Positions 32,975 to 40,178 of a stretch of DNA of 40,178 nt are shown one piece after another; positions within the stretch are counted from its first letter, which is position 1; each line of letters begins with the position of its first letter. A program made the position numbers and the translations under genes. The notes beneath the pieces were generated by a model. It did not search any database and was not told the origin of the DNA. It was given only the letters and a program-made list of their open reading frames with translations. The stretch spans positions 1 through 40,178 of the forward strand of contig NZ_JACXWX010000042.1 of the NCBI RefSeq assembly GCF_014764505.1, written 5' to 3'. Origin of the DNA: Phormidium tenue FACHB-886 (GTDB taxonomy: Bacteria > Cyanobacteriota > Cyanobacteriia > Elainellales > Elainellaceae).

Positions 32975-34306
32975 TTAGTGTTGCTCAATTGCTTTCACAG
33001 CGGCTAGATATCGCCCTTTAATTGCTTTGCGATCTAACTCCTCTGCAATTCCTGTCTGGCTACCGCGCTCAATCATATCGGCATGACGCCTCAGCGGGAT
33101 TTGGTCTAATGTTTGATGGGTGAAAGATGCAATTACAGCGATTGCCTCTAGCAGCCGGATTGTGACGGCAACACTTGACTGTCCATATTGTCGAATTTGA
33201 TTAAAAGCAGCATCTGTTACCTCTGCAAAGGTGATGGGTTCAGCAATAACGCGAAGCTGGTTGTTATGGTCGTAGCGATAAGGAGAAGGAATTTCTCGTT
33301 GGGCAAAATGACAGAGAGCAGCATTCAACTGGTCAATACATCGGATGGCAGTAAATGGATCATTAATTCCTGGAGAAAGCGCCCGAACTGCAATTTCAAC
33401 CAGTTGATCAATCGAAAACTCAATATCTTGCTGCTCGGTGCGCTGTGAACCCAATACAAAAGCATTATTGATTTGGGCGGTAAGCTGCTTATTTACCTTT
33501 TCTTCGGGAAAGACGCGTACCAGTTCACTGCCTTTGACAACAAAGCGACCAGGGCGCTGCTGAACCCGTAATAACAGATTTTTGTCTGTGGCAATCTGCA
33601 TCAGTCGGTTGTCATCAATCGCTTGGACGTAGCCGCTGTTGCCCGCTTTAATGGAACAGGAAACGCGATCGAACTCGAGTGGAATATTGGCGATGCTTTG
33701 CTCTTGCTGTTTTGGAGCACTGCGTCCAATCTTTTCAGGAAAGAGTCGATCGATCGCATTATCGAGATCGCAACCCACTTTTTTGATCACCTGATCGACT
33801 TGAATCGACGAGGCGGAATGATGAATGAAGTAAATCAATACGCCAATGCTGGCGATCGCCAAGCCAATGCCACAGGTCACTGCACTGTGCGGCACAAACT
33901 CATTTTCTTCTACACCATTAATCGTTCGCAGCACCATTAAGCTGTATACAAACGTAGAGATAAAGGTTCCTAGCACCACCTGATTGCCCGTGTCTTGCAT
34001 AAAGTTACGCAGCAATCGCGGACCAAACTGAGAAGAGGCAAGCTGAAGGGCAACAATCGTAATGGAAAAAGCCGTGGTGGCAACACTCACCATAGAACCC
34101 GCGATTGCAGAAAGAATGGCGCGTGAACCGTTAGGTCCGAGGGAATAAGCCCAGCCTAACTCCCCAATAATGTTCGTTTCTCGGCTCTGGTCGATCGCAA
34201 TGGTGATAAACGACAGCCCGATCGCTAGTACCACCATGAGGGTTGGCACAAACCAGAAGCTGGAATGCAAGGAATTCCACAGTTTGCTTAACTTGGCGTA
34301 TCTCAT
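32975..34306 (-). CDS. DUF2254 membrane protein, copy 2
   Basis: A 443-residue paralogue of the protein at 16689-18032, with the same four N-terminal hydrophobic segments and C-terminal motifs (QDIEFSIDQLVEIAVRALSP; NDPFTAIRCIDQLNAAL). The stretch FSITIVALQLASSQFGPRLL is identical in both. Its ATG overlaps the mscS stop by 4 bp, exactly as in copy 1. It is the last gene of a DUF389-channel-MscS-DUF2254 operon. Function unknown. Confidence 0.9.
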   Translation of the reverse strand: MRYAKLSKLWNSLHSSFWFVPTLMVVLAIGLSFITIAIDQSRETNIIGELGWAYSLGPNGSRAILSAIAGSMVSVATTAFSITIVALQLASSQFGPRLLRNFMQDTGNQVVLGTFISTFVYSLMVLRTINGVEENEFVPHSAVTCGIGLAIASIGVLIYFIHHSASSIQVDQVIKKVGCDLDNAIDRLFPEKIGRSAPKQQEQSIANIPLEFDRVSCSIKAGNSGYVQAIDDNRLMQIATDKNLLLRVQQRPGRFVVKGSELVRVFPEEKVNKQLTAQINNAFVLGSQRTEQQDIEFSIDQLVEIAVRALSPGINDPFTAIRCIDQLNAALCHFAQREIPSPYRYDHNNQLRVIAEPITFAEVTDAAFNQIRQYGQSSVAVTIRLLEAIAVIASFTHQTLDQIPLRRHADMIERGSQTGIAEELDRKAIKGRYLAAVKAIEQH

Positions 34307-35343
34307 TGATCATGCTGAGTCGGGTTGTGATTCGTTGAAGATCCATTCCCCGCTCTAGTGCCATTGCGTTGAGATTGGATCTCAGCCAACTGTTTAAGGG
34401 CATGGCTGATACTGCGCGGCTTCGGAACGTCGCTGGTTCCGGCGGGCCAGCCTTCTCGTTGACGGGCGCGATCGCCATCACTAGCTTCGGTTTGGTCATG
34501 GAACAAAATCTGTTGGGTTGGGAAGGGTAGATCGATCCCGTTCGCTGTCAGCTTATTTTTAATGTTCGTCAAGACGCGGTCTTGCAAGGCTAAGACATCA
34601 GCTCGACGGGGCGGCTGCACCCACCAGCGAGCGCGAATGTTAACGGTACTATCTACCAGTCCTACCACGATCGCATCAGCCACAGGATTGTCTAACACGC
34701 CGTCCGTCTCATGAATTGCCTCTAGAATTAACCGTTTGGCAGTATCAATATCATCACCATAGCCAATACCAATGTCGTACTCTAGGCGGCGATTTTCAAA
34801 TGCCGTGTTAACAGTAACTGAGTTAGTGAATAGCTCTGAATTGGGAATCACAATGCGCCGACCATCGTAGGTTCTAATCGTTGTTGCGCGTGTTTGAATT
34901 TGTTCGACGGTTCCCTCAAAGTCTTTAAATACGATTTGGTCGTCAATCTGAAACGGCTCAGTCAGCAGGATCAAAATACCCGCTAAAAAGTTTTGTAGAA
35001 TGTCTCGAAAGGCAAACCCAATTGCAACCCCACTGATTCCCAATAGCTGAACGAGATCGCTTGCTTTGAGAGATGGAATGACGATCGACAGAGAAATAAA
35101 TAATCCTGCCAAAATTGTTATGCCTTGAGCCAATCGTCCCAGCACTAATCCTAAATTGCGAGCTTGGCGACGATTGCGAGTTAGCTTCCTCACCGTTTGC
35201 TTAATCACTCTGGCGATGAAGAAAAATATCGCAAAGACGATCAACGCCAGCACAATATTAGGCAACAGGGCAAAAAAGCCATTTGCCATTGCCTGAATTT
35301 TGTCCCATACAGTAGATAGTTCTGCGTTCATTACATTCTCCAA
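34303..35343 (-). CDS. MscS-family mechanosensitive ion channel, copy 2
   Basis: A 346-residue channel closely similar to that at 18029-19039. The pore-helix segment (LLGISGVAIGFAFRDIL), ILLTEPFQIDD, the beta domain (GTVEQIQTRATTIRTYDG) and the C-terminal motif GIDLPFPTQQILFHDQTE are shared. The C-terminal tail differs and is rich in Asn, His and Gln. It follows the cation channel gene by 45 bp. Confidence 0.94.
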   Translation of the reverse strand: MENVMNAELSTVWDKIQAMANGFFALLPNIVLALIVFAIFFFIARVIKQTVRKLTRNRRQARNLGLVLGRLAQGITILAGLFISLSIVIPSLKASDLVQLLGISGVAIGFAFRDILQNFLAGILILLTEPFQIDDQIVFKDFEGTVEQIQTRATTIRTYDGRRIVIPNSELFTNSVTVNTAFENRRLEYDIGIGYGDDIDTAKRLILEAIHETDGVLDNPVADAIVVGLVDSTVNIRARWWVQPPRRADVLALQDRVLTNIKNKLTANGIDLPFPTQQILFHDQTEASDGDRARQREGWPAGTSDVPKPRSISHALKQLAEIQSQRNGTRAGNGSSTNHNPTQHDQ

Positions 35344-35388
35344 GCTGCAACCAAACCTTACACAGAATGGGCAAAACCAACTTCTATC

Positions 35389-36204
35389 TTAGGTTGAGCG
35401 ATCACTTTGTCGCAGGTTTTGAATTTCTGTTCGCAGTGCAATGATTTCATTCCGCAATGCCTCGATCGATTTTGCTCCGGCAAGCTCAGCTTCTTCGTCA
35501 TCTGCATCTTGCCCGACAAAAAATGTCGCCAGCGTTGCAGTCACATAGCCAAACACCGCAAAGGCATATAGCGCTAGCAGAAAGAACAAGATGCGACCTT
35601 CTGCCGTCTGTGGGCTGTAATCGGATCCCATTGTGGTCATCAGCATGGCTGTCCACCATAAGGCAGTGCCATAGTGCTCAAATCCAGGTGCATTTGGTGC
35701 TGCTTGCTCAAAGGCGTACATTCCAGCCGCACCTGCAAAGGTAACGATCGCGGTTAGCAGCATGACATAGCCAAATCCGCGTCGGGAGAAATTTGCAGCT
35801 AGCGATCGCATACTGCGATTGGTTCGCGTCAGCACTCGCAGCAGCTGTAAGCCGCGCATTGCCCGCGCTGTTTGCAGCACCCGGAGAACTCTGACAATCC
35901 TCAACGTTCTGAGTGCGGGAAGCAGCAGTGAGATTGCAGTTATCCACTGCGCCTTGAGATAAGCCACTTTGTGAGGAGCCAGAAGCAGCTTAACGCCAAA
36001 CTCGATAATAAACACGATCCAAATGGTGATGCTTAAACCTTCTAGCAATGGATTTAAGCCATAGGTGAGCTCAAGCACAAACAGGGCTACCCAGAGAAAG
36101 CTGAGTACTAACATTGGTACATCGAGCCAGTCTTCAAGCTGCTGCAAAATCTCAGAACGTTCGCGTTCGAGGGCCATTTTTTCAGGAAGCTTTGGTGAAT
36201 TCAT
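35389..36204 (-). CDS. voltage-gated-type ion channel
   Basis: A 271-residue six-TM channel subunit. S1-S3 are at about 30-50, 57-75 and 85-97; S4 carries regularly spaced arginines (RTLRIVRVLRVLQTARAMRG, 99-118). S5 is near 143-165, then the pore with TTMGSDY (190-196) in place of the K+ filter TVGYGD, and S6 at 205-230. A charged coiled-coil-like tail (about 238-268) may help assembly. Ion selectivity cannot be inferred with certainty because the filter is atypical. It starts 11 bp after the DUF389 stop. Confidence 0.88.
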   Translation of the reverse strand: MNSPKLPEKMALERERSEILQQLEDWLDVPMLVLSFLWVALFVLELTYGLNPLLEGLSITIWIVFIIEFGVKLLLAPHKVAYLKAQWITAISLLLPALRTLRIVRVLRVLQTARAMRGLQLLRVLTRTNRSMRSLAANFSRRGFGYVMLLTAIVTFAGAAGMYAFEQAAPNAPGFEHYGTALWWTAMLMTTMGSDYSPQTAEGRILFFLLALYAFAVFGYVTATLATFFVGQDADDEEAELAGAKSIEALRNEIIALRTEIQNLRQSDRST

Positions 36205-36215
36205 CCGTAGGTTAA

Positions 36216-37499
36216 TTAGTTAAGCGCAGGCGTTTCTAACACAGTAACTTCGACCAAAGGGGTGACATTGAACCCCTGCTGTAACAAGCGAGTTTGAATC
36301 GATCGAGTCAGGTCAGCACGAATTTGTTCAGCGGACCGCGTGATGCTGGGCTGGCGCTGAACATAAACCACACACAGCAACGTCTCCTGTCCTGAAATAT
36401 CGGCTCCAGTGAAGCGAACGTTGGATTCTACCAGCTTGGCTAAATTGCTTTGCTGCACCACCTGCTGCACTTCAGCGTTTGCTCGCTGAGCGCGGCTAGA
36501 TCGCTGTAGATTCGGTGCGTCGGAGAACTGCCAGAGCATTAGCCCCGCTAGCACGGTCGCACTCACCCCCACTGAGAGGGGAAACACACCGCGTTTGCCT
36601 CGTTGGTAGCGAGATCCCTGCGTTGATAAACCAAACAGGCGAAACAGCAGAGCGGCTGATAGATTAATTCCACCCAATTGCAATAACAGCAGAAAGAGTC
36701 CATTGGTGACTAGATCCCAACGTCCGACCGCACCCGCCATACCAACAATGCCTGCAGGGGGAGCTAGAGAAGCAGCAACGAGCATTCCAGTTGCGGCTCC
36801 AGACACTAAACTACTGCGATCAGACTGAATTAGGGTCAGTGCACCCGCCGCGCCTGCTGCCAGAGGGATCAAGACAGACACGGTTGAAATCTGACTGCTA
36901 TCGATCATGAGATTAGTTGGAGTCTGTTGACCCAGAAGCCAACTCAGTAGGGCAGTTGTGGCGATCGTGACGCTCAAGGCTGCAAAGTATCGTATAAGGC
37001 TATGCCGGAGAAGTTGGCGATCGCCCCTGGCTGTTGCCAAGGCAGTGTTCATGGCTGGTCCAGCAAATGGAGCCAACAGCATTGCGGCAACTAGCAAGTA
37101 GCTGGTGCTTGTGTACAAACCAATCCAGACGATAATTCCAGCGATAGCAGCATAGCTAAGAAATCCTTTCCAGGAGCCTGTACTCTGCAAACCGGATAGG
37201 AAGATCTCGATCGGGCTGCGTTCCTCAACGTTAGTAACTTGTTCAGCCGCAGCATTAGCAGGGGGATGCAGCGCCATTACGCCCGTTGGTAACAATGTAA
37301 AACTTAAGTCCGGTAAGGCTTGCAGTTTGTCGAGAAGCTCCTCAACTTTACCGTTAGAAACATGAATCAACACCAGATCGATCGGTTGCTCAACGCCTGT
37401 TGCTTCAATTTGCGCTAAATTTGTGCCATCACAAGCTTCTGCAATCTCTAGAACGGTTTTTCCACATCCTTGTGGTGCTTGCACAAATAACTGACGCAT
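36216..37499 (-). CDS. DUF389 membrane protein
   Basis: A 427-residue protein. Residues 1-75 form a small ferredoxin-like domain (MRQLFVQAPQGCGKTVLEIA). The membrane core (about 115-325) holds six or more TM helices with SYLLVAAMLLAPFAGPAMNT, PLAAGAAGALTLIQSDRSSL and AASLAPPAGIVGMAGAVG, the DUF389 hallmarks. A C-terminal soluble domain follows (about 340-427). Function is unknown. It heads the minus-strand operon with the ion channel, MscS and DUF2254 and is divergent from the HPP gene. Confidence 0.9.
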   Translation of the reverse strand: MRQLFVQAPQGCGKTVLEIAEACDGTNLAQIEATGVEQPIDLVLIHVSNGKVEELLDKLQALPDLSFTLLPTGVMALHPPANAAAEQVTNVEERSPIEIFLSGLQSTGSWKGFLSYAAIAGIIVWIGLYTSTSYLLVAAMLLAPFAGPAMNTALATARGDRQLLRHSLIRYFAALSVTIATTALLSWLLGQQTPTNLMIDSSQISTVSVLIPLAAGAAGALTLIQSDRSSLVSGAATGMLVAASLAPPAGIVGMAGAVGRWDLVTNGLFLLLLQLGGINLSAALLFRLFGLSTQGSRYQRGKRGVFPLSVGVSATVLAGLMLWQFSDAPNLQRSSRAQRANAEVQQVVQQSNLAKLVESNVRFTGADISGQETLLCVVYVQRQPSITRSAEQIRADLTRSIQTRLLQQGFNVTPLVEVTVLETPALN

Positions 37500-37548
37500 T
37501 TTCCTGATTAAACTCCTGATAGCATCGAGTCAGTCCCTCAAGAGAACG

Positions 37549-38169
37549 TTGTCTCTTATAGGCGGCTTCGCTCAAACTACTGACAGAACCGAATTGAATC
37601 ACGAGCAGGAACCTATTTTGAGCAAGCGCCCCTCGCATCAATCCGATCACAACCCTAAGAAATCCAGTTTGAAGCCGATTGAAGGTGCCAATCGATCGCT
37701 GCGAAGCCGATTGAGTTTACAGGGTGAATTCGCTTTAGCGTTAGCACCAACCGTAGTGATCTTGGTAGTTCTGGCATTTGTAGAAGCGCTAAGCCGTCAA
37801 CGTCTTTTGTTTGCATCTTTAGCTTCCAGCGCATTTCTCATTTATCTAGATCCGCAACATGGCACTAATACCGTCCGGACCCTGACAATTTCTCAACTTA
37901 TGGCAGCGACGATCGGCTTAGTGACGTACCTCCTGTTTGGTTCGAGTTACCTGTCGGCGGGCGTTGCGATGATTTTGACTATCACTTTAATGATTGTGCT
38001 GGATGCCGTGCATCCCCCGGCAGTTGCAACATCACTCAGCTTTGCCCTGCGAGCAGGAAATGAAACCAATTTAGCGCTGTTTGGCTTGGCGGTGGGGGTG
38101 ATCGCGTTACTGATTGCCATAGAACGCTGTGCGCTTTGGCTGCTGGCACATTACAGTCGGTCGCGCTGA
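37549..38169 (+). CDS. HPP-family membrane protein
   Basis: A protein of up to 206 residues with four TM helices and the family motif LDAVHPPAVATSLSFAL (about 150-166); DPQHGTNTVRT precedes it. HPP proteins are linked to nitrite transport into plastids and cyanobacterial cells, but the family is broad. No ATG exists near the N-terminus. TTG at 37549 is the longest start; TTG at 37618 has AGGA upstream and would remove 23 residues of a disordered N-terminus. The start is uncertain. Confidence 0.85.
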   Translation: MSLIGGFAQTTDRTELNHEQEPILSKRPSHQSDHNPKKSSLKPIEGANRSLRSRLSLQGEFALALAPTVVILVVLAFVEALSRQRLLFASLASSAFLIYLDPQHGTNTVRTLTISQLMAATIGLVTYLLFGSSYLSAGVAMILTITLMIVLDAVHPPAVATSLSFALRAGNETNLALFGLAVGVIALLIAIERCALWLLAHYSRSR

Positions 38170-38196
38170 AACTTAATCGAATTCAATAAGTGATTA

Positions 38197-39753
38197 TTAA
38201 CCCTCTTCTGAAAAGTCTTGCTGAAGGAAGGGAGCCAGTTCCTGGTTCAGTTGTCCTGCTCGGACTAACTCGGCATACGTGTCTGCCTCAATTGCCAGTA
38301 GTTCTAGCCTGAATTGTTCAGCAGCAAACGCGCGTAAATCCGGATGCTCGTCTTGCAAGGTATGGATCTCTTCCTCCAGACGCCCAATTTCTCCTTGAAT
38401 TAGAGTCTCCTGATAACGGTAAAACTCTGGCTCAATTACCGGACGATCAGTGGTTTGGATCAGATGCTGCAACACTCGTTTCAGCGCAGCTAAGCGAGCG
38501 AGCGCTTCTGAAAGTTGCTGTTGCAACGGTTGATTTCCGAGTAGGTTGAGCCGTTGTAGCAAGGGTTTAATCGTCAAGCCCTGCACCAGCAAGGTGAACA
38601 ACACTACTCCAAACACGGTGGCAATAATTTCTTCGCGATCGGGCACAATGGCAGGCACACTTAGTGCTAGAGCAATCGACACCGATCCTCGCAGCCCTCC
38701 CCAAAGCAGCACGCTTTGTTCTTTGAGTGGAACCTTAGACTCACCGAATCGGTTACTAAGGGCACTCAATCCATAAATGGCAATTGCCCGTGTCCCTATC
38801 ATCGCAATCAGCGTAATCGCAATGATGCTGAGGTTTTGTCCCAGGATATTAAATCGAATTTGATCGCCAATCAGCAGGAAGACGATCGAGTTAACGAAAA
38901 ACGCTAGAAATTCCCAGAACTCGCTCACAATAATCCGAGTCCGAGGATTCATACCAATGCGAGAACCAAAGTTCCCCAATATCAATCCCATCGTCACGAC
39001 GCCAATCACCCCGGAACCCCCTAAATCCTCGATGATTAAATAGGTGCCATAGGCAGATACTAACGTGAGCGATTGCTCTACTAAAGGCAGGTCAAATCGT
39101 TGCGTCAGGTAAGAAATCCCAAATCCGATTAAGCTAGCTACTGCAATACCAATGCCGACCACACGCACAAACTCAATGAGCGCCGACTGAATGGATAAAT
39201 CCGCTGTGCCCATCGGCAGGGCAACCAGAAAACTGAAGGCAACGACTGCCATGCCATCGTTAAATAGGCTTTCTCCTTCCATCAAAATGCTGAGTCGGCT
39301 GCCTACACCCAGATCCCGAAATAATGCAATGACAGATACAGGATCAGTGGCAGATAGGCTCGCTCCGATCAGGAGTGCCGTTGTGAGCGGCACTCCCGCT
39401 AGTTGATTCAGCCCTAGAGCCATGCCTGCGATTGCAATCATCACCCCAAGCACGGCATAAAGACAAATGGGTAAAAATTCCTGCTTCAGTTCTGACCATT
39501 TCAAATTCCAGGCGGCTTCAAACAAGAGCGGGGGCAAAAAGATTGACAGAATCAACTCTGGCGACAAATCTACCAAGCGCACATCCACAAAGGCCAGTCC
39601 CAACCCCACAATCACCAGCAAGAGGGTGTAGGGAATCTGACGAAACCAGCTAAAGATGCGGGGCAAGGTTGCCACACTCAAGGAAATCGACAGCACCAGC
39701 AGAAATTGTTTCAGGTTTGTCTCGATCGTCATTTCACTTAACGTCGCATCCAT
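38197..39753 (-). CDS. CPA1-family Na+/H+ antiporter (NhaP-like)
   Basis: A 518-residue antiporter from ATG at 39753; a GTG at 39786 would add 11 residues. About 12 TM helices fill the first 390 residues. The ion-binding region has SATDPVSVIAL and EGESLFNDG, as in NhaP/CPA1 exchangers, and LWGGLRGSVSIALALSVP in a later helix. The cytoplasmic C-terminus (about 395-518) is helical, with a charged coiled-coil-like stretch. It would exchange cytoplasmic Na+ or K+ for protons. It is convergent with the HPP gene. Confidence 0.94.
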   Translation of the reverse strand: MDATLSEMTIETNLKQFLLVLSISLSVATLPRIFSWFRQIPYTLLLVIVGLGLAFVDVRLVDLSPELILSIFLPPLLFEAAWNLKWSELKQEFLPICLYAVLGVMIAIAGMALGLNQLAGVPLTTALLIGASLSATDPVSVIALFRDLGVGSRLSILMEGESLFNDGMAVVAFSFLVALPMGTADLSIQSALIEFVRVVGIGIAVASLIGFGISYLTQRFDLPLVEQSLTLVSAYGTYLIIEDLGGSGVIGVVTMGLILGNFGSRIGMNPRTRIIVSEFWEFLAFFVNSIVFLLIGDQIRFNILGQNLSIIAITLIAMIGTRAIAIYGLSALSNRFGESKVPLKEQSVLLWGGLRGSVSIALALSVPAIVPDREEIIATVFGVVLFTLLVQGLTIKPLLQRLNLLGNQPLQQQLSEALARLAALKRVLQHLIQTTDRPVIEPEFYRYQETLIQGEIGRLEEEIHTLQDEHPDLRAFAAEQFRLELLAIEADTYAELVRAGQLNQELAPFLQQDFSEEG

Positions 39754-39874
39754 TGACCACTGCTCTCCAAAAGATCGAACCTTCACTATCTTCAGCCCAT
39801 CGGACCACGATTGCTACAATCACGATTACCTGCGCCAATAAGCGATTTGCTTACGCTAGCAAGGAAAGCGATTT

Positions 39875-40033
39875 ATGGATATCGCAGGCTACCTGGGAGT
39901 GCACCGCAATACGGTTTCAGATTGGTGGCAACAGTACCTAAAAGACGTTCAACTACCTCGCTGCGTTTGCTCCAGATTCGACCATGACCAATTTCATCGT
40001 CGAGTGCGACCCATTGTAAGAGAAAAGCACTAA
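39875..40033 (+). pseudogene. transposase-type HTH fragment
   Basis: A 52-codon frame starts MDIAGYLGVHRNTVSDWWQQ, the HTH pattern (I-A-x-x-L-G-V-x-R-x-T-V-x-x-W) found at the N-terminus of IS630-type transposases. The following residues do not match a catalytic domain and the frame stops at 40031. It is probably a relic of an insertion element; a small stand-alone HTH protein is less likely. Confidence 0.5.
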
Positions 40034-40178
40034 ATGAAATGGCTGTACATTGCAGCAGGTATCGCCCTATTCATCAAATTCTTGATTATGTCAAACCCCA
40101 CCGCAGCGGTTCCCGATCTATCGATCGTTGAAGCGGTGATTCAGGATAGCGGTGTGCCCAATGCAGTATCGGGCATCA
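40034..40178 (+). CDS. secreted protein, 5' end only
   Basis: ATG at 40034, directly after the preceding stop, opens a frame that runs off the window after 48 codons. It begins MKWLYIAAGIALFIKFLIMS, then NPTAAVPDLSIVEAV; this looks like a signal peptide or membrane anchor. The visible part is too short to place in a family. Confidence 0.6.
   Translation, partial: MKWLYIAAGIALFIKFLIMSNPTAAVPDLSIVEAVIQDSGVPNAVSGI

Noticed and set aside
34131-34499. Minus-strand frame across the mscS/DUF2254 junction
   Set aside because: It is a shadow frame; the real genes overlap by 4 bp in other frames.
1-40178. tRNA or rRNA genes
   Set aside because: No cloverleaf-like stretch with a T-loop GGTTCRA and matching acceptor ends was seen by eye in any intergenic gap.

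Overview
The window reads as chromosomal DNA of a cyanobacterium. The octamer GCGATCGC (HIP1) recurs throughout, and several families typical of cyanobacteria are present: a DUF3611 membrane protein, a CHASE2 kinase/regulator pair, an SLH-domain protein and a short NB-ARC ATPase. No rRNA, tRNA or phage structural gene was recognised. Genus cannot be set from the sequence alone; a filamentous, Leptolyngbya-like organism is only a guess.

Layout. (1) 1-1723: the distal part of a CRISPR array with 37-nt repeats and 24 spacers of 34-35 nt. Its leader and any cas genes lie outside the window. An IS4-family element (1724-3012) cuts the last visible repeat. (2) 3013-11000: a 40-residue secreted peptide, a degenerate OmpR-type regulator, a GAF histidine kinase translationally coupled to a NarL-type regulator, a LuxR-type regulator coupled to a CHASE2 kinase, and an NB-ARC ATPase without C-terminal repeats. 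(3) 11188-12098: wreckage of IS6- and IS256-type transposases. (4) 12153-15976: pstS and a divergent CHASE3 kinase/OmpR regulator pair. (5) 16043-21490 (minus): an operon of HtrA protease, MscS channel, DUF2254 membrane protein and DUF2238/YjdF-like protein. The protease is split by a second copy of the IS4-family element, flanked by a perfect 10-bp target duplication. (6) 21924-30029 (plus): a PRC-barrel protein, three lipoproteins around an Nramp-related transporter, DUF1206, an AI-2E/PerM-type transporter, an SLH protein and a DUF3611 protein, with decayed genes between them. (7) 30033-37499 (minus): two decayed membrane-protein genes, a secreted protein, and an operon of DUF389, voltage-gated-type cation channel, MscS and DUF2254. 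(8) 37549-40178: an HPP-family protein, a CPA1 Na+/H+ antiporter, a transposase-type HTH scrap, and the start of a secreted protein running off the edge.

How the genes may work together. The right-hand 20 kb is dominated by envelope and ion-handling proteins: mechanosensitive channels, a cation channel, an antiporter, an Nramp relative, lipoproteins, a periplasmic protease and conserved membrane proteins. This suggests an osmotic, ionic or envelope-stress island (inference). The MscS-DUF2254 pair occurs twice with the same 4-bp start/stop overlap, and a third DUF2254 copy is a pseudogene, so the module has been duplicated and partly lost. A DNA motif with 11-bp periodicity (TTTC-N7 units) faces both ways between the HtrA operon and the PRC-barrel/lipoprotein/Nramp operon and recurs upstream of pstS. 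It could be the site of an OmpR/PhoB-type regulator. This divergent, apparently co-regulated locus is the best candidate here for an undescribed system. At least eight broken genes or transposase remnants plus two IS copies show active decay.
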